Positions 9,662 to 18,261 of a stretch of 64,000 bases of DNA are shown one piece after another. A program made the position numbers and the translations under genes. Under the pieces are notes generated by a model. It was not told where the DNA came from, ran no database searches, and worked only from the letters and a program-made list of their open reading frames with translations. Positions within the stretch are counted from its first letter, which is position 1; each line of letters opens with the position of its first letter. The stretch covers positions 212,001 to 276,000 of the forward strand of contig NZ_CDME01000011.1 in assembly GCF_000826545.1 (NCBI RefSeq), written 5' to 3'. Source of the DNA: Kibdelosporangium sp. MJ126-NF4 (GTDB taxonomy: Bacteria; Actinomycetota; Actinomycetes; Mycobacteriales; Pseudonocardiaceae).

Positions 9662-10419
9662 TGCTGCCCGACACTGCCCGATTACCTTTGGACGCGTTGG
9701 TACGCCTGGTAAGAGGGGAACGCATCGGCGAATTGCCCGAGGTGCTGTCGCCGACGGCGGTGTGGCAGCCGCGCGAAGCGGCAGAGGCCTCGCAGACCAG
9801 CGCGTATGACGAGGCTGAGCGCTTGGGCTGGCTTGACCGGAGTGGTCGGCTGGATGTCGACGTGGTCGAGTCCTTGGCTGTGCTGTGCCGGGCGAATGTG
9901 GAGTACTACGGGTGGATCGCCGCGCGGTCGCGTGTCGGGGTCCTCGCGGCGGCGACTGGGCGTGAGGCGGTTCTCGCCGTGCGGGATGGCGGTGAGATCC
10001 TTCTGCGGCAGGCTAAATCGAAGAAGCTGCCGGAGATTCTGGTCGCGCAGATTCCGCAATCGCCACCCGGGACGGGACCACCTGTCTCGGTACCGGTGGA
10101 CGAACTTCGTGCCGCGGCGGCGAAACCTCGGCCAGGTACGGTGAGCGCCCGGCAAGTTCCGCGTACAGATCTGCGGAAGGTCATGCAGGTCATCGCGCAG
10201 CCCACGTCCGGCAGCGGCGAACTGTGGGTGGCGGCTCGGGACAGCATCGGCCGTCGCCGGGTGGTCGCCAGTCCGCTGCGGTACGCGGACACCACTTGGG
10301 GACGTTTCCTCAATGTGGCAACGGTTTCCGACGGCGGAGAGCTGTGGTGGACGCTCGCGCCCGCCGGACCCGCGGAGCTGGCCCGGCGGTTGCGGGAGCT
10401 CCGACAGTCACTGCGGTGA
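9661..10419 (+). CDS. espG: ESX secretion-associated protein EspG
   Basis: This 252-residue protein resembles the EspG family (PF14011), cytosolic chaperones that bind PE/PPE-type substrates of type VII secretion systems. Supporting pieces are an N-terminal segment LDALVRLV..GELPEVLSP, a central sheet region with GREAVLAVRDGGEILLR, and the C-terminal RYADTTWGRFL..WWTLAPA block. The GTG start overlaps the preceding TAG by one base, coupling it to the candidate substrate. No ESX core component (EccB-E, MycP) is in the window, so the pair must use machinery encoded elsewhere. Confidence 0.8.
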   Translation: MLPDTARLPLDALVRLVRGERIGELPEVLSPTAVWQPREAAEASQTSAYDEAERLGWLDRSGRLDVDVVESLAVLCRANVEYYGWIAARSRVGVLAAATGREAVLAVRDGGEILLRQAKSKKLPEILVAQIPQSPPGTGPPVSVPVDELRAAAAKPRPGTVSARQVPRTDLRKVMQVIAQPTSGSGELWVAARDSIGRRRVVASPLRYADTTWGRFLNVATVSDGGELWWTLAPAGPAELARRLRELRQSLR

Positions 10420-10623
10420 CGCGATCCGGCTTCTGAGTTCGCCGAGCGCAGCGGGGAACTGTTCGGCACATTCGGCGAGCGCACGTTCGGTCATGCTGAT
10501 GGTCAGGCCGCGGTCGTGGCCGATGGTGAACTCGACGAGCTGTTGGTCAGGGCAGACCAGGTACTTGATCTCGGCGTCGTCGATCTCGGCCCAGCAGTTC
10601 ATGGTGGTCACTTCGCGGTACAC
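10408..10623 (-). CDS. Small acidic hypothetical protein
   Basis: This 71-residue protein is set by a GTG with GAGGAG 6 bases upstream, a better start than the later ATG (10602), which has no clear ribosome site. It contains CWAEIDDAEIKYLVCPDQQLVEFTIG and ends in an amphipathic helix. I do not recognise it. Its 3' end overlaps espG by 12 bases in convergent orientation, and its 5' end faces the XRE regulator, suggesting shared control from the 133-base divergent spacer. That spacer holds the 8-base palindrome TGTGCACA near 10688-10695. Confidence 0.55.
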   Translation of the reverse strand: MYREVTTMNCWAEIDDAEIKYLVCPDQQLVEFTIGHDRGLTISMTERALAECAEQFPAALGELRSRIASPQ

Positions 10624-10756
10624 GAGTCGCTCCTCATGGTCTACATCGGACGGAATAGAGTGATGACCGGACCGCACCGATAGTGGCATGTGCACACAAT
10701 TCGATGGAACCTAGGTCAGTGAAATGGCACCGAAAGAGTGACTGGAGGACTTGCCG

Positions 10757-11629
10757 ATGTCCGGGGTCGCACAGACCATCCCCCGACGGTTGCTGGGAAG
10801 TGAACTGAAGCGGCTCCGTTCGCTGGCGGGGCTCAGCGGCGCCGAGGCAGCAGCGGCGATCAGCAAGGACCAGAGCCGGATCTCGAAGGTGGAGGACGGC
10901 CGAGCGAACCTCAGCGCCGACGACCTGGCCACCCTGCTCGACCTCTACGGCGTGGGCAAGACCGAACGCAAGAGGCTACTGGCTATGGGAGTCGACGCCA
11001 GGAAGCGGGAGCCCAAGAAGCGCGCCTATGTAGACACACTCCCGGGCTCGTACCGCCGCCTCGCGAACTTCGAATCACAGGCAAGCCAGATCATCGCTTA
11101 CGAAAGAGGGATCCTTCCTGGCCTACTGCAGTGCGATGTCTACATCGAGGCGGTGATGGCAGCAGGTGATGGCATCTATTGGGAAAGCTCCTACCAGGAG
11201 CGGGTGGACCGGGTGTCCTTCCGCTTGGACAGGCAGCGGATGGTCTTCCAGGCGGATCCGCCGAAGGACCTGGAGTTCATCCTCGCCGATGACGCCTTGC
11301 GAACCAGGTTCGGTCGGCCGCAGGTACTTCGGCGCCAGATCGAGCATGTGCTTCACCTGCTCGATGAGCATCCTCACCTGAGCGTCCGCCTGCTCACCGC
11401 CACCGCCCCGGACAACCCCGCCCCGCATGCGGGATTCATGTTGATGCGGTTCCCCGAAGCCGCACCACCGATCGGCTTCAACTCCGTGGTCTACGGCCCG
11501 TCAACGTACCTCGACGACCCGGCTGACACCGATGTACTGACGCGTCTGTTCGATCGACTTCGAGAAATGGCTCTCGGCAAGGCAGAATCGAGAGTCGTGT
11601 TGGAGCGATTCCTGAAAGGGGCCGACTGA
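10757..11629 (+). CDS. XRE-family regulator with DUF5753
   Basis: This 290-residue protein has an N-terminal helix-turn-helix (residues about 10-65: LGSELKRLRSLAGLSGAEAA, then ISKDQSRISKVEDGR) followed by the long DUF5753 domain, including RMVFQADPPKDLEFILADDALR and the HPHLSVRLLT block. This architecture is abundant in Streptomyces and Pseudonocardiales, nearly always followed by a DUF397 gene as here. The ATG at 10757 is chosen because GGAGG lies 8 bases upstream; the TTG at 10751 would be too close. The stop overlaps the DUF397 start (TGATG). Such pairs resemble BldB/WhiJ-type developmental regulators. Confidence 0.88.
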   Translation: MSGVAQTIPRRLLGSELKRLRSLAGLSGAEAAAAISKDQSRISKVEDGRANLSADDLATLLDLYGVGKTERKRLLAMGVDARKREPKKRAYVDTLPGSYRRLANFESQASQIIAYERGILPGLLQCDVYIEAVMAAGDGIYWESSYQERVDRVSFRLDRQRMVFQADPPKDLEFILADDALRTRFGRPQVLRRQIEHVLHLLDEHPHLSVRLLTATAPDNPAPHAGFMLMRFPEAAPPIGFNSVVYGPSTYLDDPADTDVLTRLFDRLREMALGKAESRVVLERFLKGAD

Positions 11630-11883
11630 TGCGGGACACAGGCTGGTTCAAGAGCAGCTACAGCGGTGCTGGGACTGACAACTGCGTTGAGGTCCGCATC
11701 ACCGAGCATCCTGGCTGGTTCAAGAGCAGCTTCAGCGGCGCCAACGACGACAACTGTGTTGAGGTTCGCCTCAACTCTCACACCGTCAGCGTTCGGGACA
11801 CCAAGAACCGCACCGCTGGCATCCTCACCCTCCCCGGCACGGCATGGCAGCGGTTCATCCACGCCATGCCGTCCACCGACTGA
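11629..11883 (+). CDS. DUF397 protein with duplicated core motif
   Basis: This is an 84-residue DUF397 protein, the usual small partner of XRE/DUF5753 regulators. The canonical core GWFKSSYSG..NCVEV appears once at residues 5-22 and again at 29-46 (GWFKSSFSG..NCVEV), followed by the normal C-terminal part VSVRDTKNRTAGILTLPGTAW. Ordinary family members are near 60-65 residues with one copy, so this one carries an internal tandem duplication of about 24 residues. It overlaps the regulator gene by one base and is certainly co-translated. Confidence 0.88.
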   Translation: MRDTGWFKSSYSGAGTDNCVEVRITEHPGWFKSSFSGANDDNCVEVRLNSHTVSVRDTKNRTAGILTLPGTAWQRFIHAMPSTD

Positions 11884-11887
11884 GCGC

Positions 11888-12379
11888 TTACCTGACCTGC
11901 GTGGCCGACCTGGACCGGGCCAGCGCGCCCTGCAACTGCCGGAGGATCTCCTGCAGCTCGTGCTCGGCGAGGAACAGGCCACGGACCGCGGGCAGTGATT
12001 CCGCGTAGTGCAGTGTCGTCTCGATCTGGGCGCCGTTGGTCAGGCGGATCCAGATCGCGTCGCCGCCCACCAGCTTCAGCCTGCCCATCGGCTTGATCTT
12101 GACGTCGTGGATCGCCGCCCACGACCAGGTCGTCTGACGCAGGAACCCGCGCTTGCGGATACCGTCCTTGCTCACGTAGAGATCCATCCGGTACAGCCGC
12201 ACGGCTGCCGTGGTCCACGCGAACAGGACGAAGACGGCGACCCAGTGGGTGTCTTCTCCGCCTTTCAGCGAATCCGCCAGCACCATCACCGTGAACAGGG
12301 CACCCAGCACGGCCAGGCACCCGGCGATCGCCATCGCAGCCCATCGCGGCGCCACGCGCCGCCATTTGAACGTGACCAA
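11888..12379 (-). CDS. PH-domain membrane protein
   Basis: This 163-residue protein has two predicted membrane helices (about 13-35 and 46-62) followed by a cytosolic domain with LYVSKDGIRKRGFLRQTTWSWAAIHDVKIKP, the pattern of bacterial PH-like (bPH2) domains. The TTG start is preceded by GGGGGA at a 5-base spacing. A C-terminal helical tail follows. It stands alone between convergent DUF397 and divergent gluconokinase genes. Its function is not known; the call rests on the TM-TM-bPH architecture. Confidence 0.7.
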   Translation of the reverse strand: MVTFKWRRVAPRWAAMAIAGCLAVLGALFTVMVLADSLKGGEDTHWVAVFVLFAWTTAAVRLYRMDLYVSKDGIRKRGFLRQTTWSWAAIHDVKIKPMGRLKLVGGDAIWIRLTNGAQIETTLHYAESLPAVRGLFLAEHELQEILRQLQGALARSRSATQVR

Positions 12380-12444
12380 TCAAGTCCCCCGACTCTCGGC
12401 TTGGCGACCATTGTACGGAAATCCGGGTGTGGCACGCTGGGGGC

Positions 12445-12933
12445 GTGGTCATCGTGGTGATGGGTGTGTCCGGCTCCGGCAAGACGACGGTCGGGCGTGA
12501 GCTGGCTGGTCGGCTCGGAGTGGACTACGCCGAGGCTGACGAGTTCCACCCGCCCGCGAACATCGCCAAGATGTCCGCTGGCACACCGCTCACCGACGAG
12601 GACCGGTGGCCGTGGCTGGAGGCGATCGCGGCCTGGATCCGCGACCACCAGCAGACCGGCGGTGTGGTCACGTCCTCCGCCCTCAAGTTCAAGTACCGCG
12701 ATGTCCTCCGGACCGGCGGTGACGTCTTCTTCGTGCACCTCGACGGCACACGGGAGCTGATCGCCGAGCGGCTCGCGGCGCGCAAGGGGCATTTCATGCC
12801 CGCCGCGCTGCTGGACTCGCAGATCGCCGACCTGGAGCCGCTGCACCCCGACGAGAGTGGCGTCGTGCTGGACATCGACGCCACCCCGGACTACCTCGTC
12901 GAAAAAGCTCGTGAGTCTTTCGGCCGGTTCTAA
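12445..12933 (+). CDS. gntK: Gluconokinase
   Basis: This 162-residue P-loop kinase phosphorylates D-gluconate to 6-phosphogluconate for the pentose phosphate pathway. Walker A is GVSGSGKT close to the N-terminus. The gluconokinase-specific EADEFHPPANIAKMSAGTPLTDEDRWPWL segment and TSSALKFKYRDVLR follow. Length fits the GntK family. GTG 12445 is chosen because a G-run lies just upstream; GTG 12454 would also work. The last residues (SFGRF) are encoded inside the repeated palindrome described at 12908-12953, so the terminator overlaps the coding end. Confidence 0.92.
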   Translation: MVIVVMGVSGSGKTTVGRELAGRLGVDYAEADEFHPPANIAKMSAGTPLTDEDRWPWLEAIAAWIRDHQQTGGVVTSSALKFKYRDVLRTGGDVFFVHLDGTRELIAERLAARKGHFMPAALLDSQIADLEPLHPDESGVVLDIDATPDYLVEKARESFGRF

Positions 12934-12953
12934 CCGGCCAAAACACTCACGAG
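12908..12953. terminator. 46-bp palindrome, bidirectional terminator (copy 1)
   Basis: This is a near-perfect inverted repeat: outer arms CTCGTGAGT/ACTCACGAG (12908-12916, 12945-12953) and inner arms GGCCGGTT/AACCGGCC (12922-12929, 12932-12939) around a 2-base loop. It sits between the convergent genes gntK and nudC and contains both stop codons (TAA on the plus strand, TGA on the minus). T/A runs flank the inner stem. A near-identical element lies at 21820-21865, so this is a recurring genomic unit. Confidence 0.8.
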
Positions 12954-13906
12954 GTTTCGGCCCAGGACTCCAGCATGAGCCGGGCGATCGAGGTCGGGCC
13001 AGGCAGGCCCAGCCAGAACTCCTGGCCGTCCGCCTCCGCCGCGAAGGCCTCGCGCAGTACGTCACGGGAGACCCAGTGGGCCTCCTCGATCTCCCCGTCG
13101 CTCAGCCGGGTTGGCTGCAGGGGATCCGCGCTGGCCGCGAAGCCGAGCATCAGCGACCGGGGAAACGGCCACGGCTGGCTGCCCAGGTAACGGATGTCGG
13201 CCACGTCCACGCCTACCTCCTCGCCGATCTCCCTGGCGACACAGGCTTCCAGCGACTCACCGGCCTCGACGAACCCGGCGAGCACCGAGTACCGGCCCTT
13301 CGGCCAGATCGGCTGCCTGGCCAGCAGGACCTGGGAGCCGTTCGCGCCGTCCCGGTCGTGCACGAGGCAGATCACGGCCGGGTCGGTGCGGGGATACTCC
13401 TCGCGGCCGCAGTTCGGGCACTGCGTCGCCCAGCCCGACTTGACTCGGTCGATCTGGGAACCGCAGTTCGCGCAGAACTTCGCCCGCCGGTGCCAGGACA
13501 GCAGAGCCACCGCAGTGGTGAACAGCCCGGCCGACGTCGCGTCCAGGAAGGACCCGGCCGCCCGCAGGTCCAGCCAGTGCTCGCCGTCGGCCTTGCCGAT
13601 GTCCTGCCATGAACGCCAGTCCATCCCGCCCACCGGCGCCGACGACTCGACGGGCCTGGCCCAGTAGCCGACGCCCTTCTCCTCGCCGAGCAGCACCGCG
13701 TCCGGCGGCGGCTCGTCGCCGGTGGCCTCCTGGTAGACCAGTGCCGTTCCGCCCGAGTCGATCGGGGTCCGGCCGTGCCGGTCTACCACCAGGACGCGGC
13801 CGTCCCGCCACAGTTCCGCCTGCCGCGCCATGTCCTGTCGCAACCCCTCCTCGCGCTCCACTGTGGAGCGCGAGAGGAGGGGAAGCTCGGTGAGCTGGAA
13901 GGTCAC
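12947..13906 (-). CDS. nudC: NAD(+) diphosphatase NudC
   Basis: This 319-residue enzyme hydrolyses NAD(H) and NAD-capped RNA to NMN and AMP. It has a zinc ribbon (CANC and CPNC, about residues 155-175), a Nudix box starting GFVEAGESLEA and ending REIGEEVG, and the NADH-specific SQPWPFPRS motif just after it. The GTG start overlaps the stop of the upstream M16 gene by 4 bases (GTGA), so it is the third gene of an M16-M16-nudC operon. From memory nudC also neighbours the K+ channel and adn genes in mycobacteria. Confidence 0.95.
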   Translation of the reverse strand: MTFQLTELPLLSRSTVEREEGLRQDMARQAELWRDGRVLVVDRHGRTPIDSGGTALVYQEATGDEPPPDAVLLGEEKGVGYWARPVESSAPVGGMDWRSWQDIGKADGEHWLDLRAAGSFLDATSAGLFTTAVALLSWHRRAKFCANCGSQIDRVKSGWATQCPNCGREEYPRTDPAVICLVHDRDGANGSQVLLARQPIWPKGRYSVLAGFVEAGESLEACVAREIGEEVGVDVADIRYLGSQPWPFPRSLMLGFAASADPLQPTRLSDGEIEEAHWVSRDVLREAFAAEADGQEFWLGLPGPTSIARLMLESWAETS

Positions 13907-15267
13907 TGCTTCACGTCACCCAGCAGGCTGACGTTGTCGAACTCGGCCGAGTCGCCGATGATCACGCCGGTCCAGTTCACCGGTGCGAAGAAGTCACGGG
14001 CGGCCGCCGCGATCTGCTCGCCGGTGACCTCCTGCAGCCGGACCGGGTACGTCACCAGCCAGTCGACGCCGAGCCCTTGTGCGGCAAGGCCGATCAGCTG
14101 GGACGCCAGCCCGCCCTGTGAGGCCGTCGCGGTGAGCAGCTGCCCGATCGCGTACTGCCTGACAGTGTCTATTTCGGACTCGGTCGGCGGCGACAGCACG
14201 ATCCGGGCGAGCTCGTACCGGATCTCCTGCAGCGCGTTGGCGGTGACCTGGCTGGCCGTGTCGGTGTCGATCAGCAGGGTCGCGCCGCCTGGCGTGAACT
14301 CCAGATAGGACCGGGCGTGGTAGGTGTAGCCCTTGTCCTCGCGGACGTTCTCGACCAGGCGCGAGGAGAAGAACCCGCCGAACGCCAGGTTCGCCAGCTG
14401 CAGCGCCGGGTAGCGCGGGTCGGTCCGGGTGATCGCCGGGGCGCTCAGCCGGAACTGCGACTGCACGGCGCCCGCCCGCGGCACGAACAGCAGGTCGCCG
14501 CCGGGAACCACGGGCAGCTCGGGCAGTTCCTTCGCGGTGCCCTCCGCTGTCCAGCCGCCCAACGCGGACTCGAGAGCGGCCACCGCCGCGTCCAGTTCGA
14601 CGTCGCCGACCAGGACGAGCACGGAACCACGCGGCAGCACGAAGTCCTTGTGCAGCGCGCGGACCTCGCCCGAGGTGACCTTGGCGACGTCCTCGGCCTC
14701 CGGCATCTCGCGGGTGGCCGGGTGGTCGCCGTAGCGGTGTTTCTGCAGCGCCTGCCGGGCGATCACGCTCGGCTGCGACTTGGCCATCGCGATCCGCTCG
14801 ACCAGCCGCGCCTTCTCGCGGGCGACCTCGTCGTCGGCGTACGCGGCGCCGGTCAGCGCGTCGCTGAGCACGTCGAGCAACGTGTCCAGGCCGCTGGCCA
14901 GCGAGTTCCCGCCGATGCTGAGCCGCTCCGGGTCGACCGACGCGTCCAGCTCGCCGCCGACCAGCGCCAGGTCGGTGTCGATGGCGACGCGGTCGCGCCG
15001 GGCGGTGCCGGACAGGAACGTCGACGCCATCACCTCGGCCTTGGCCGCGTGCATCAGGTCCGTGTCGGCGAACGGGATCCGCACGCGCAGCTCCACCACC
15101 GGCACGGTGGACTGCTTGACCACGATCACGCGCAGCCCGTTGGACAACGTCGTGTCGACAGTGGACAATCCGGTCGGCGCGCGCTGCTCGCCCAGTGACG
15201 GCAGCGGGCGCGGGCCGATTTCGGTACGGCCGATCTCATCGGCCGAGCGGTGATCCGTGATGCTCAT
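13903..15267 (-). CDS. M16-family peptidase-like protein, non-catalytic partner
   Basis: This 454-residue M16 protein starts with VDTTLSNGLRVIVV. It lacks the zinc-binding HxxEH motif (the region reads AKAEVMASTFLSG) but keeps the C-terminal substrate-binding block DKGYTYHARSYLEF with the family Arg/Tyr pair. This is typical of the beta-like partner in heterodimeric M16B peptidases. It overlaps the catalytic partner gene by 4 bases (15264-15267) and nudC by 4, so partner and enzyme are co-translated. There is no signal peptide. It is expected to pair with the next protein to close the peptidase chamber. Confidence 0.88.
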   Translation of the reverse strand: MSITDHRSADEIGRTEIGPRPLPSLGEQRAPTGLSTVDTTLSNGLRVIVVKQSTVPVVELRVRIPFADTDLMHAAKAEVMASTFLSGTARRDRVAIDTDLALVGGELDASVDPERLSIGGNSLASGLDTLLDVLSDALTGAAYADDEVAREKARLVERIAMAKSQPSVIARQALQKHRYGDHPATREMPEAEDVAKVTSGEVRALHKDFVLPRGSVLVLVGDVELDAAVAALESALGGWTAEGTAKELPELPVVPGGDLLFVPRAGAVQSQFRLSAPAITRTDPRYPALQLANLAFGGFFSSRLVENVREDKGYTYHARSYLEFTPGGATLLIDTDTASQVTANALQEIRYELARIVLSPPTESEIDTVRQYAIGQLLTATASQGGLASQLIGLAAQGLGVDWLVTYPVRLQEVTGEQIAAAARDFFAPVNWTGVIIGDSAEFDNVSLLGDVKQ

Positions 15268-16547
15268 TCGGCACCTCCAGCCGGGAAGACCTGCAGTACG
15301 GCACGCGAGTCCGGGCGCAGCAGCTTGGCCGCGGCGGACACGTCCTGCGGCGTGACCGCCGCGATCCGGTCCGGCAACTCGTAGATCAGCCCCGCATCGC
15401 CGTAGAGCAGCTGGAAGCTGCCGAGGCCGAGCGTGCGCGACACGATCCGGTCGTGCTCCTTGTGCAGGCTGGAGACCCAGCGTGCGGTCACCTTCGCCAG
15501 CTCCTGCTCGGACGGCGCGGTGCCCGCCAGCAGTTCGAGTTCCTCGTCCAACGCGCCGAGCACACGGTCGACGTTCACGTCCGGCGAGTACATCGCGGTG
15601 AGGCTGAACGTGTCCGGGTCGCGCGCCTCGAAGGGGCCGAACAGCCCGGCACCGGCGTTGATGTCGGTGACGAGGGCTTCCTTGTGCACCATGCGCTGCT
15701 GCAGACGGGAACCGTCGCCCTCGGTGAGCACCGAGGCGAGCACCAGGTGCGCCAGGTAGGCGTCCAGGTCGTTGATCGGGTCCGGCATCCGGTAGCCGAT
15801 GGCCAGCGCGGGCAGCGGGGCGTGCGGGTCGTGGTGCTCGCCGCGCACTTCGCCCTGCGGCGGCGGCTCGGCGAACGACGGTCGTTGCGGCGTCTCGCGT
15901 GCGGGCACGTCACCGAAGTGGCGTTCGACGAGTTCACGGGCCTGCTCGACGGTGAAGTCACCGGCGACGGTGAGCACCGCGTTGCCGGGCGCGTAGTACG
16001 TGTCGAAGAAGGCGGCGCAGTCGTCGAGGCTCGCCAGTTCGAGGTCCGTGAAGTCCCCGTAGCCGTTGTGCGCGTTCGGGAACGTCTTGTACAGCACCGG
16101 CGGCAGCAGGATCCACGGGAATCCGCCATACGGCCGGTTCAGCACGTTGAGCCGGATCTCCTCCTTCACCACGTCGATCTGGTTGCGGAGGTTCTCCTGG
16201 GTCAGCTTCGGCGCGCGCATCCGGTCGGCCTCGAGGAACAGCGCCCGCTCCAGTGCGGCGGACGGCAGCACCTCGAAGTAGTCGGTGTAGTCCGGGTGGG
16301 TCGAGCCGTTGAACGTTCCGCCGGAAGACTGGACGTGCCGGAAGTGCGCCAGCTTCTCCAGGCTCTCGCTGCCCTGGAACATCAGGTGCTCGAACAGGTG
16401 GGCGAAGCCGGTTCGCCCCTCCGGTTCGGATCGGAAGCCCACGTCGTAGTGCACGCTGACACCGACCACCGGTGATGTGGTGTCCGGCGCGAGCACCACA
16501 CGCAAGCCGTTCGGGAGAGTGAACGTGTGCAGGTCGGGTGCAGCCAT
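15264..16547 (-). CDS. M16-family zinc metallopeptidase, catalytic subunit
   Basis: This 427-residue protein carries the inverted zinc motif HLFEH (in GFAHLFEHLMF, about residues 47-51) with the downstream glutamate region, and starts LHTFTLPNGLRVVLAPDTTSPVVGVSVHYDVG as in M16B peptidases. It probably degrades peptides in the cytosol together with the non-catalytic subunit encoded next. The ATG lies 9 bases after the stop of the DUF2207 gene. The family includes processing and pitrilysin-like peptidases; the natural substrate cannot be told from sequence. Confidence 0.92.
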   Translation of the reverse strand: MAAPDLHTFTLPNGLRVVLAPDTTSPVVGVSVHYDVGFRSEPEGRTGFAHLFEHLMFQGSESLEKLAHFRHVQSSGGTFNGSTHPDYTDYFEVLPSAALERALFLEADRMRAPKLTQENLRNQIDVVKEEIRLNVLNRPYGGFPWILLPPVLYKTFPNAHNGYGDFTDLELASLDDCAAFFDTYYAPGNAVLTVAGDFTVEQARELVERHFGDVPARETPQRPSFAEPPPQGEVRGEHHDPHAPLPALAIGYRMPDPINDLDAYLAHLVLASVLTEGDGSRLQQRMVHKEALVTDINAGAGLFGPFEARDPDTFSLTAMYSPDVNVDRVLGALDEELELLAGTAPSEQELAKVTARWVSSLHKEHDRIVSRTLGLGSFQLLYGDAGLIYELPDRIAAVTPQDVSAAAKLLRPDSRAVLQVFPAGGAE

Positions 16548-16556
16548 GGCACGAGC

Positions 16557-18197
16557 CTACTTGGCCAGCGCGCGGTCCATCGCGGTGATGAAGCCCGGCA
16601 GGTTTCGCCCACCGCTGAACCAGTAGAGCTCGTCCGACGGACCGAACGCGTCCAGCCACCTCGGTGACTCGCCGAGCACGACCGCGTACGGCAGCGAGCG
16701 GGAAAACACCAGCTCACGGTCGCTGTCCGGGATTGTGGCCGGGTCGGTGCCGCGCAGGTAACCGCGCAGGCTGCGCACCTGCGCCAGCAGCACACTGCCC
16801 CGTTGGGTACGCGCGGGCATCAGCCGCGCACCGAGCGCGAGCGCGATCCCGGCCAGGACGACCGCGAGGCCCAGCAGCGCGTTGCCGACCGTCACCGCGA
16901 GCACGGCCGTCAGCGCCGCGCCGACGGCGGCAAGGCCGACACCGATCCACAGCCACCGGCCGCGGTCGCGGTCCGGGCGGCGCTTGAACCATTCACGGTC
17001 GACGACGTCGGCGTAGAGGGCCTCGCTGATCCTGGCCCGGTCGACGTTCAGCGCGGACACCGCCGAGCCCTGCTCCGGGACGACCTCGTAGACCGCTCGT
17101 TCGTACCCGGTGAGCGAGTCGTCGGCCGGGTTGCGGCGGGTGATCTGCCAGTCGTCGCCGGTCTGGTCACCGCCGATCTGCTGGATCCACAGGTAGTTGC
17201 GGACCGCGAGGTCGAGCACGGTCGCGGTGATGTCGACCGGGTCGACCCGCTCGTCGGTGACCGTGCCGATCTGCCCGGGAAGCACCCCATCGGGGGAGGC
17301 GAACGCGACACCGTCGCCGTCCTTGACGAGCACGTCGACCGGGCCGATGTCGGTCGCGAGCACCTTGGCGTCCCTGCCGCGCGCCACGAACAGCAACGCG
17401 ACACCGCCGAGCAGCAGCACGCTGAGGCCGAGCAGGCCGAAGCCGGAGAACGCGGTGAGCGCGAACGGCCCGGCGGCCGAGTCGGGCTCGGCGAAGCGGG
17501 CGTTCGCCGGAACCGTCCCGGCGGGCAGCCCGATCGCCAGGTCGACGCGGTCGCCCGCGTTGAGGTTCTGCATGTTGACGCGGGTGACGCCGCCGTTGTC
17601 CGTCGCGGCCTGGTCGCACGGTTCCTCGGTGCCGTACTTGCCGCCGTTGCAGCGCACCGAGATCGCCATCTTCGGCGCGATGAACGTGGCCTTCAGCAGA
17701 CCGAGCTTGCGGTCCCACCCGGCCGCGAGCTGCCAGCGGACCTCCTGGCGGTCGCCGACGTCGATGACCGCGCCCTCCACCTGGTAGCGCAGCACGGACT
17801 TGCCCTCGCCGACCGACACCGTGAACTCGTCCGCGCCTGCCTGCGCGGTGCCGTTGCCCTCGAGCTTCGGGTCGCGCACGACGAACACGCGGTCGCGGTT
17901 GTCGCCTGCCTTGATCCGCAACGGCGAACGCCGGTTGAGCTTCTCACCGGACTTGACGGTGATCGTCTCCTCGACGGTCAGCAGCCCGTCCCGCTCCACC
18001 TTGAGGTAGAGCTGGGTGCGGGTCGGGAACTCGACACCGCCGGGGCCGTCGTGCGAGTCCGATGAGGACGGAGGTGGTTCCTGCTGCCCGCTCTGCGGCG
18101 GGATGATCGGAATGTTCGGAATGGACGGCGGTTGTCCTGCGGCCATGGCCCACGCGGCGACGAGGCCCGCGGCCGCCACCCCCCAATTCGTCAACAC
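16557..18197 (-). CDS. DUF2207 domain membrane protein
   Basis: This 546-residue protein has an N-terminal hydrophobic segment, a Pro/Ser-rich linker, an extracytoplasmic beta-rich domain (LYLKVERDGLLTVEETITVKSGEK, the DUF2207 signature), then a membrane helix near residue 270 (FALTAFSGFGLLGLSVLLLGGVALLFVA). A cytosolic part, two more helices near 415-460 and a C-terminal tail follow. The conserved YERAVYEVV region and the closing LPYAVVLGESPRW fit this family. GTG 18197 is preferred because the longer frame runs into the divergent promoter. Function is unknown. Confidence 0.82.
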   Translation of the reverse strand: MLTNWGVAAAGLVAAWAMAAGQPPSIPNIPIIPPQSGQQEPPPSSSDSHDGPGGVEFPTRTQLYLKVERDGLLTVEETITVKSGEKLNRRSPLRIKAGDNRDRVFVVRDPKLEGNGTAQAGADEFTVSVGEGKSVLRYQVEGAVIDVGDRQEVRWQLAAGWDRKLGLLKATFIAPKMAISVRCNGGKYGTEEPCDQAATDNGGVTRVNMQNLNAGDRVDLAIGLPAGTVPANARFAEPDSAAGPFALTAFSGFGLLGLSVLLLGGVALLFVARGRDAKVLATDIGPVDVLVKDGDGVAFASPDGVLPGQIGTVTDERVDPVDITATVLDLAVRNYLWIQQIGGDQTGDDWQITRRNPADDSLTGYERAVYEVVPEQGSAVSALNVDRARISEALYADVVDREWFKRRPDRDRGRWLWIGVGLAAVGAALTAVLAVTVGNALLGLAVVLAGIALALGARLMPARTQRGSVLLAQVRSLRGYLRGTDPATIPDSDRELVFSRSLPYAVVLGESPRWLDAFGPSDELYWFSGGRNLPGFITAMDRALAK

Positions 18198-18261
18198 GCC
18201 TGCGGACGATAGCGGAGCCCGCTTATGCTCACGCCCGGTTGAGAACAATTGGGGAGAGAAC

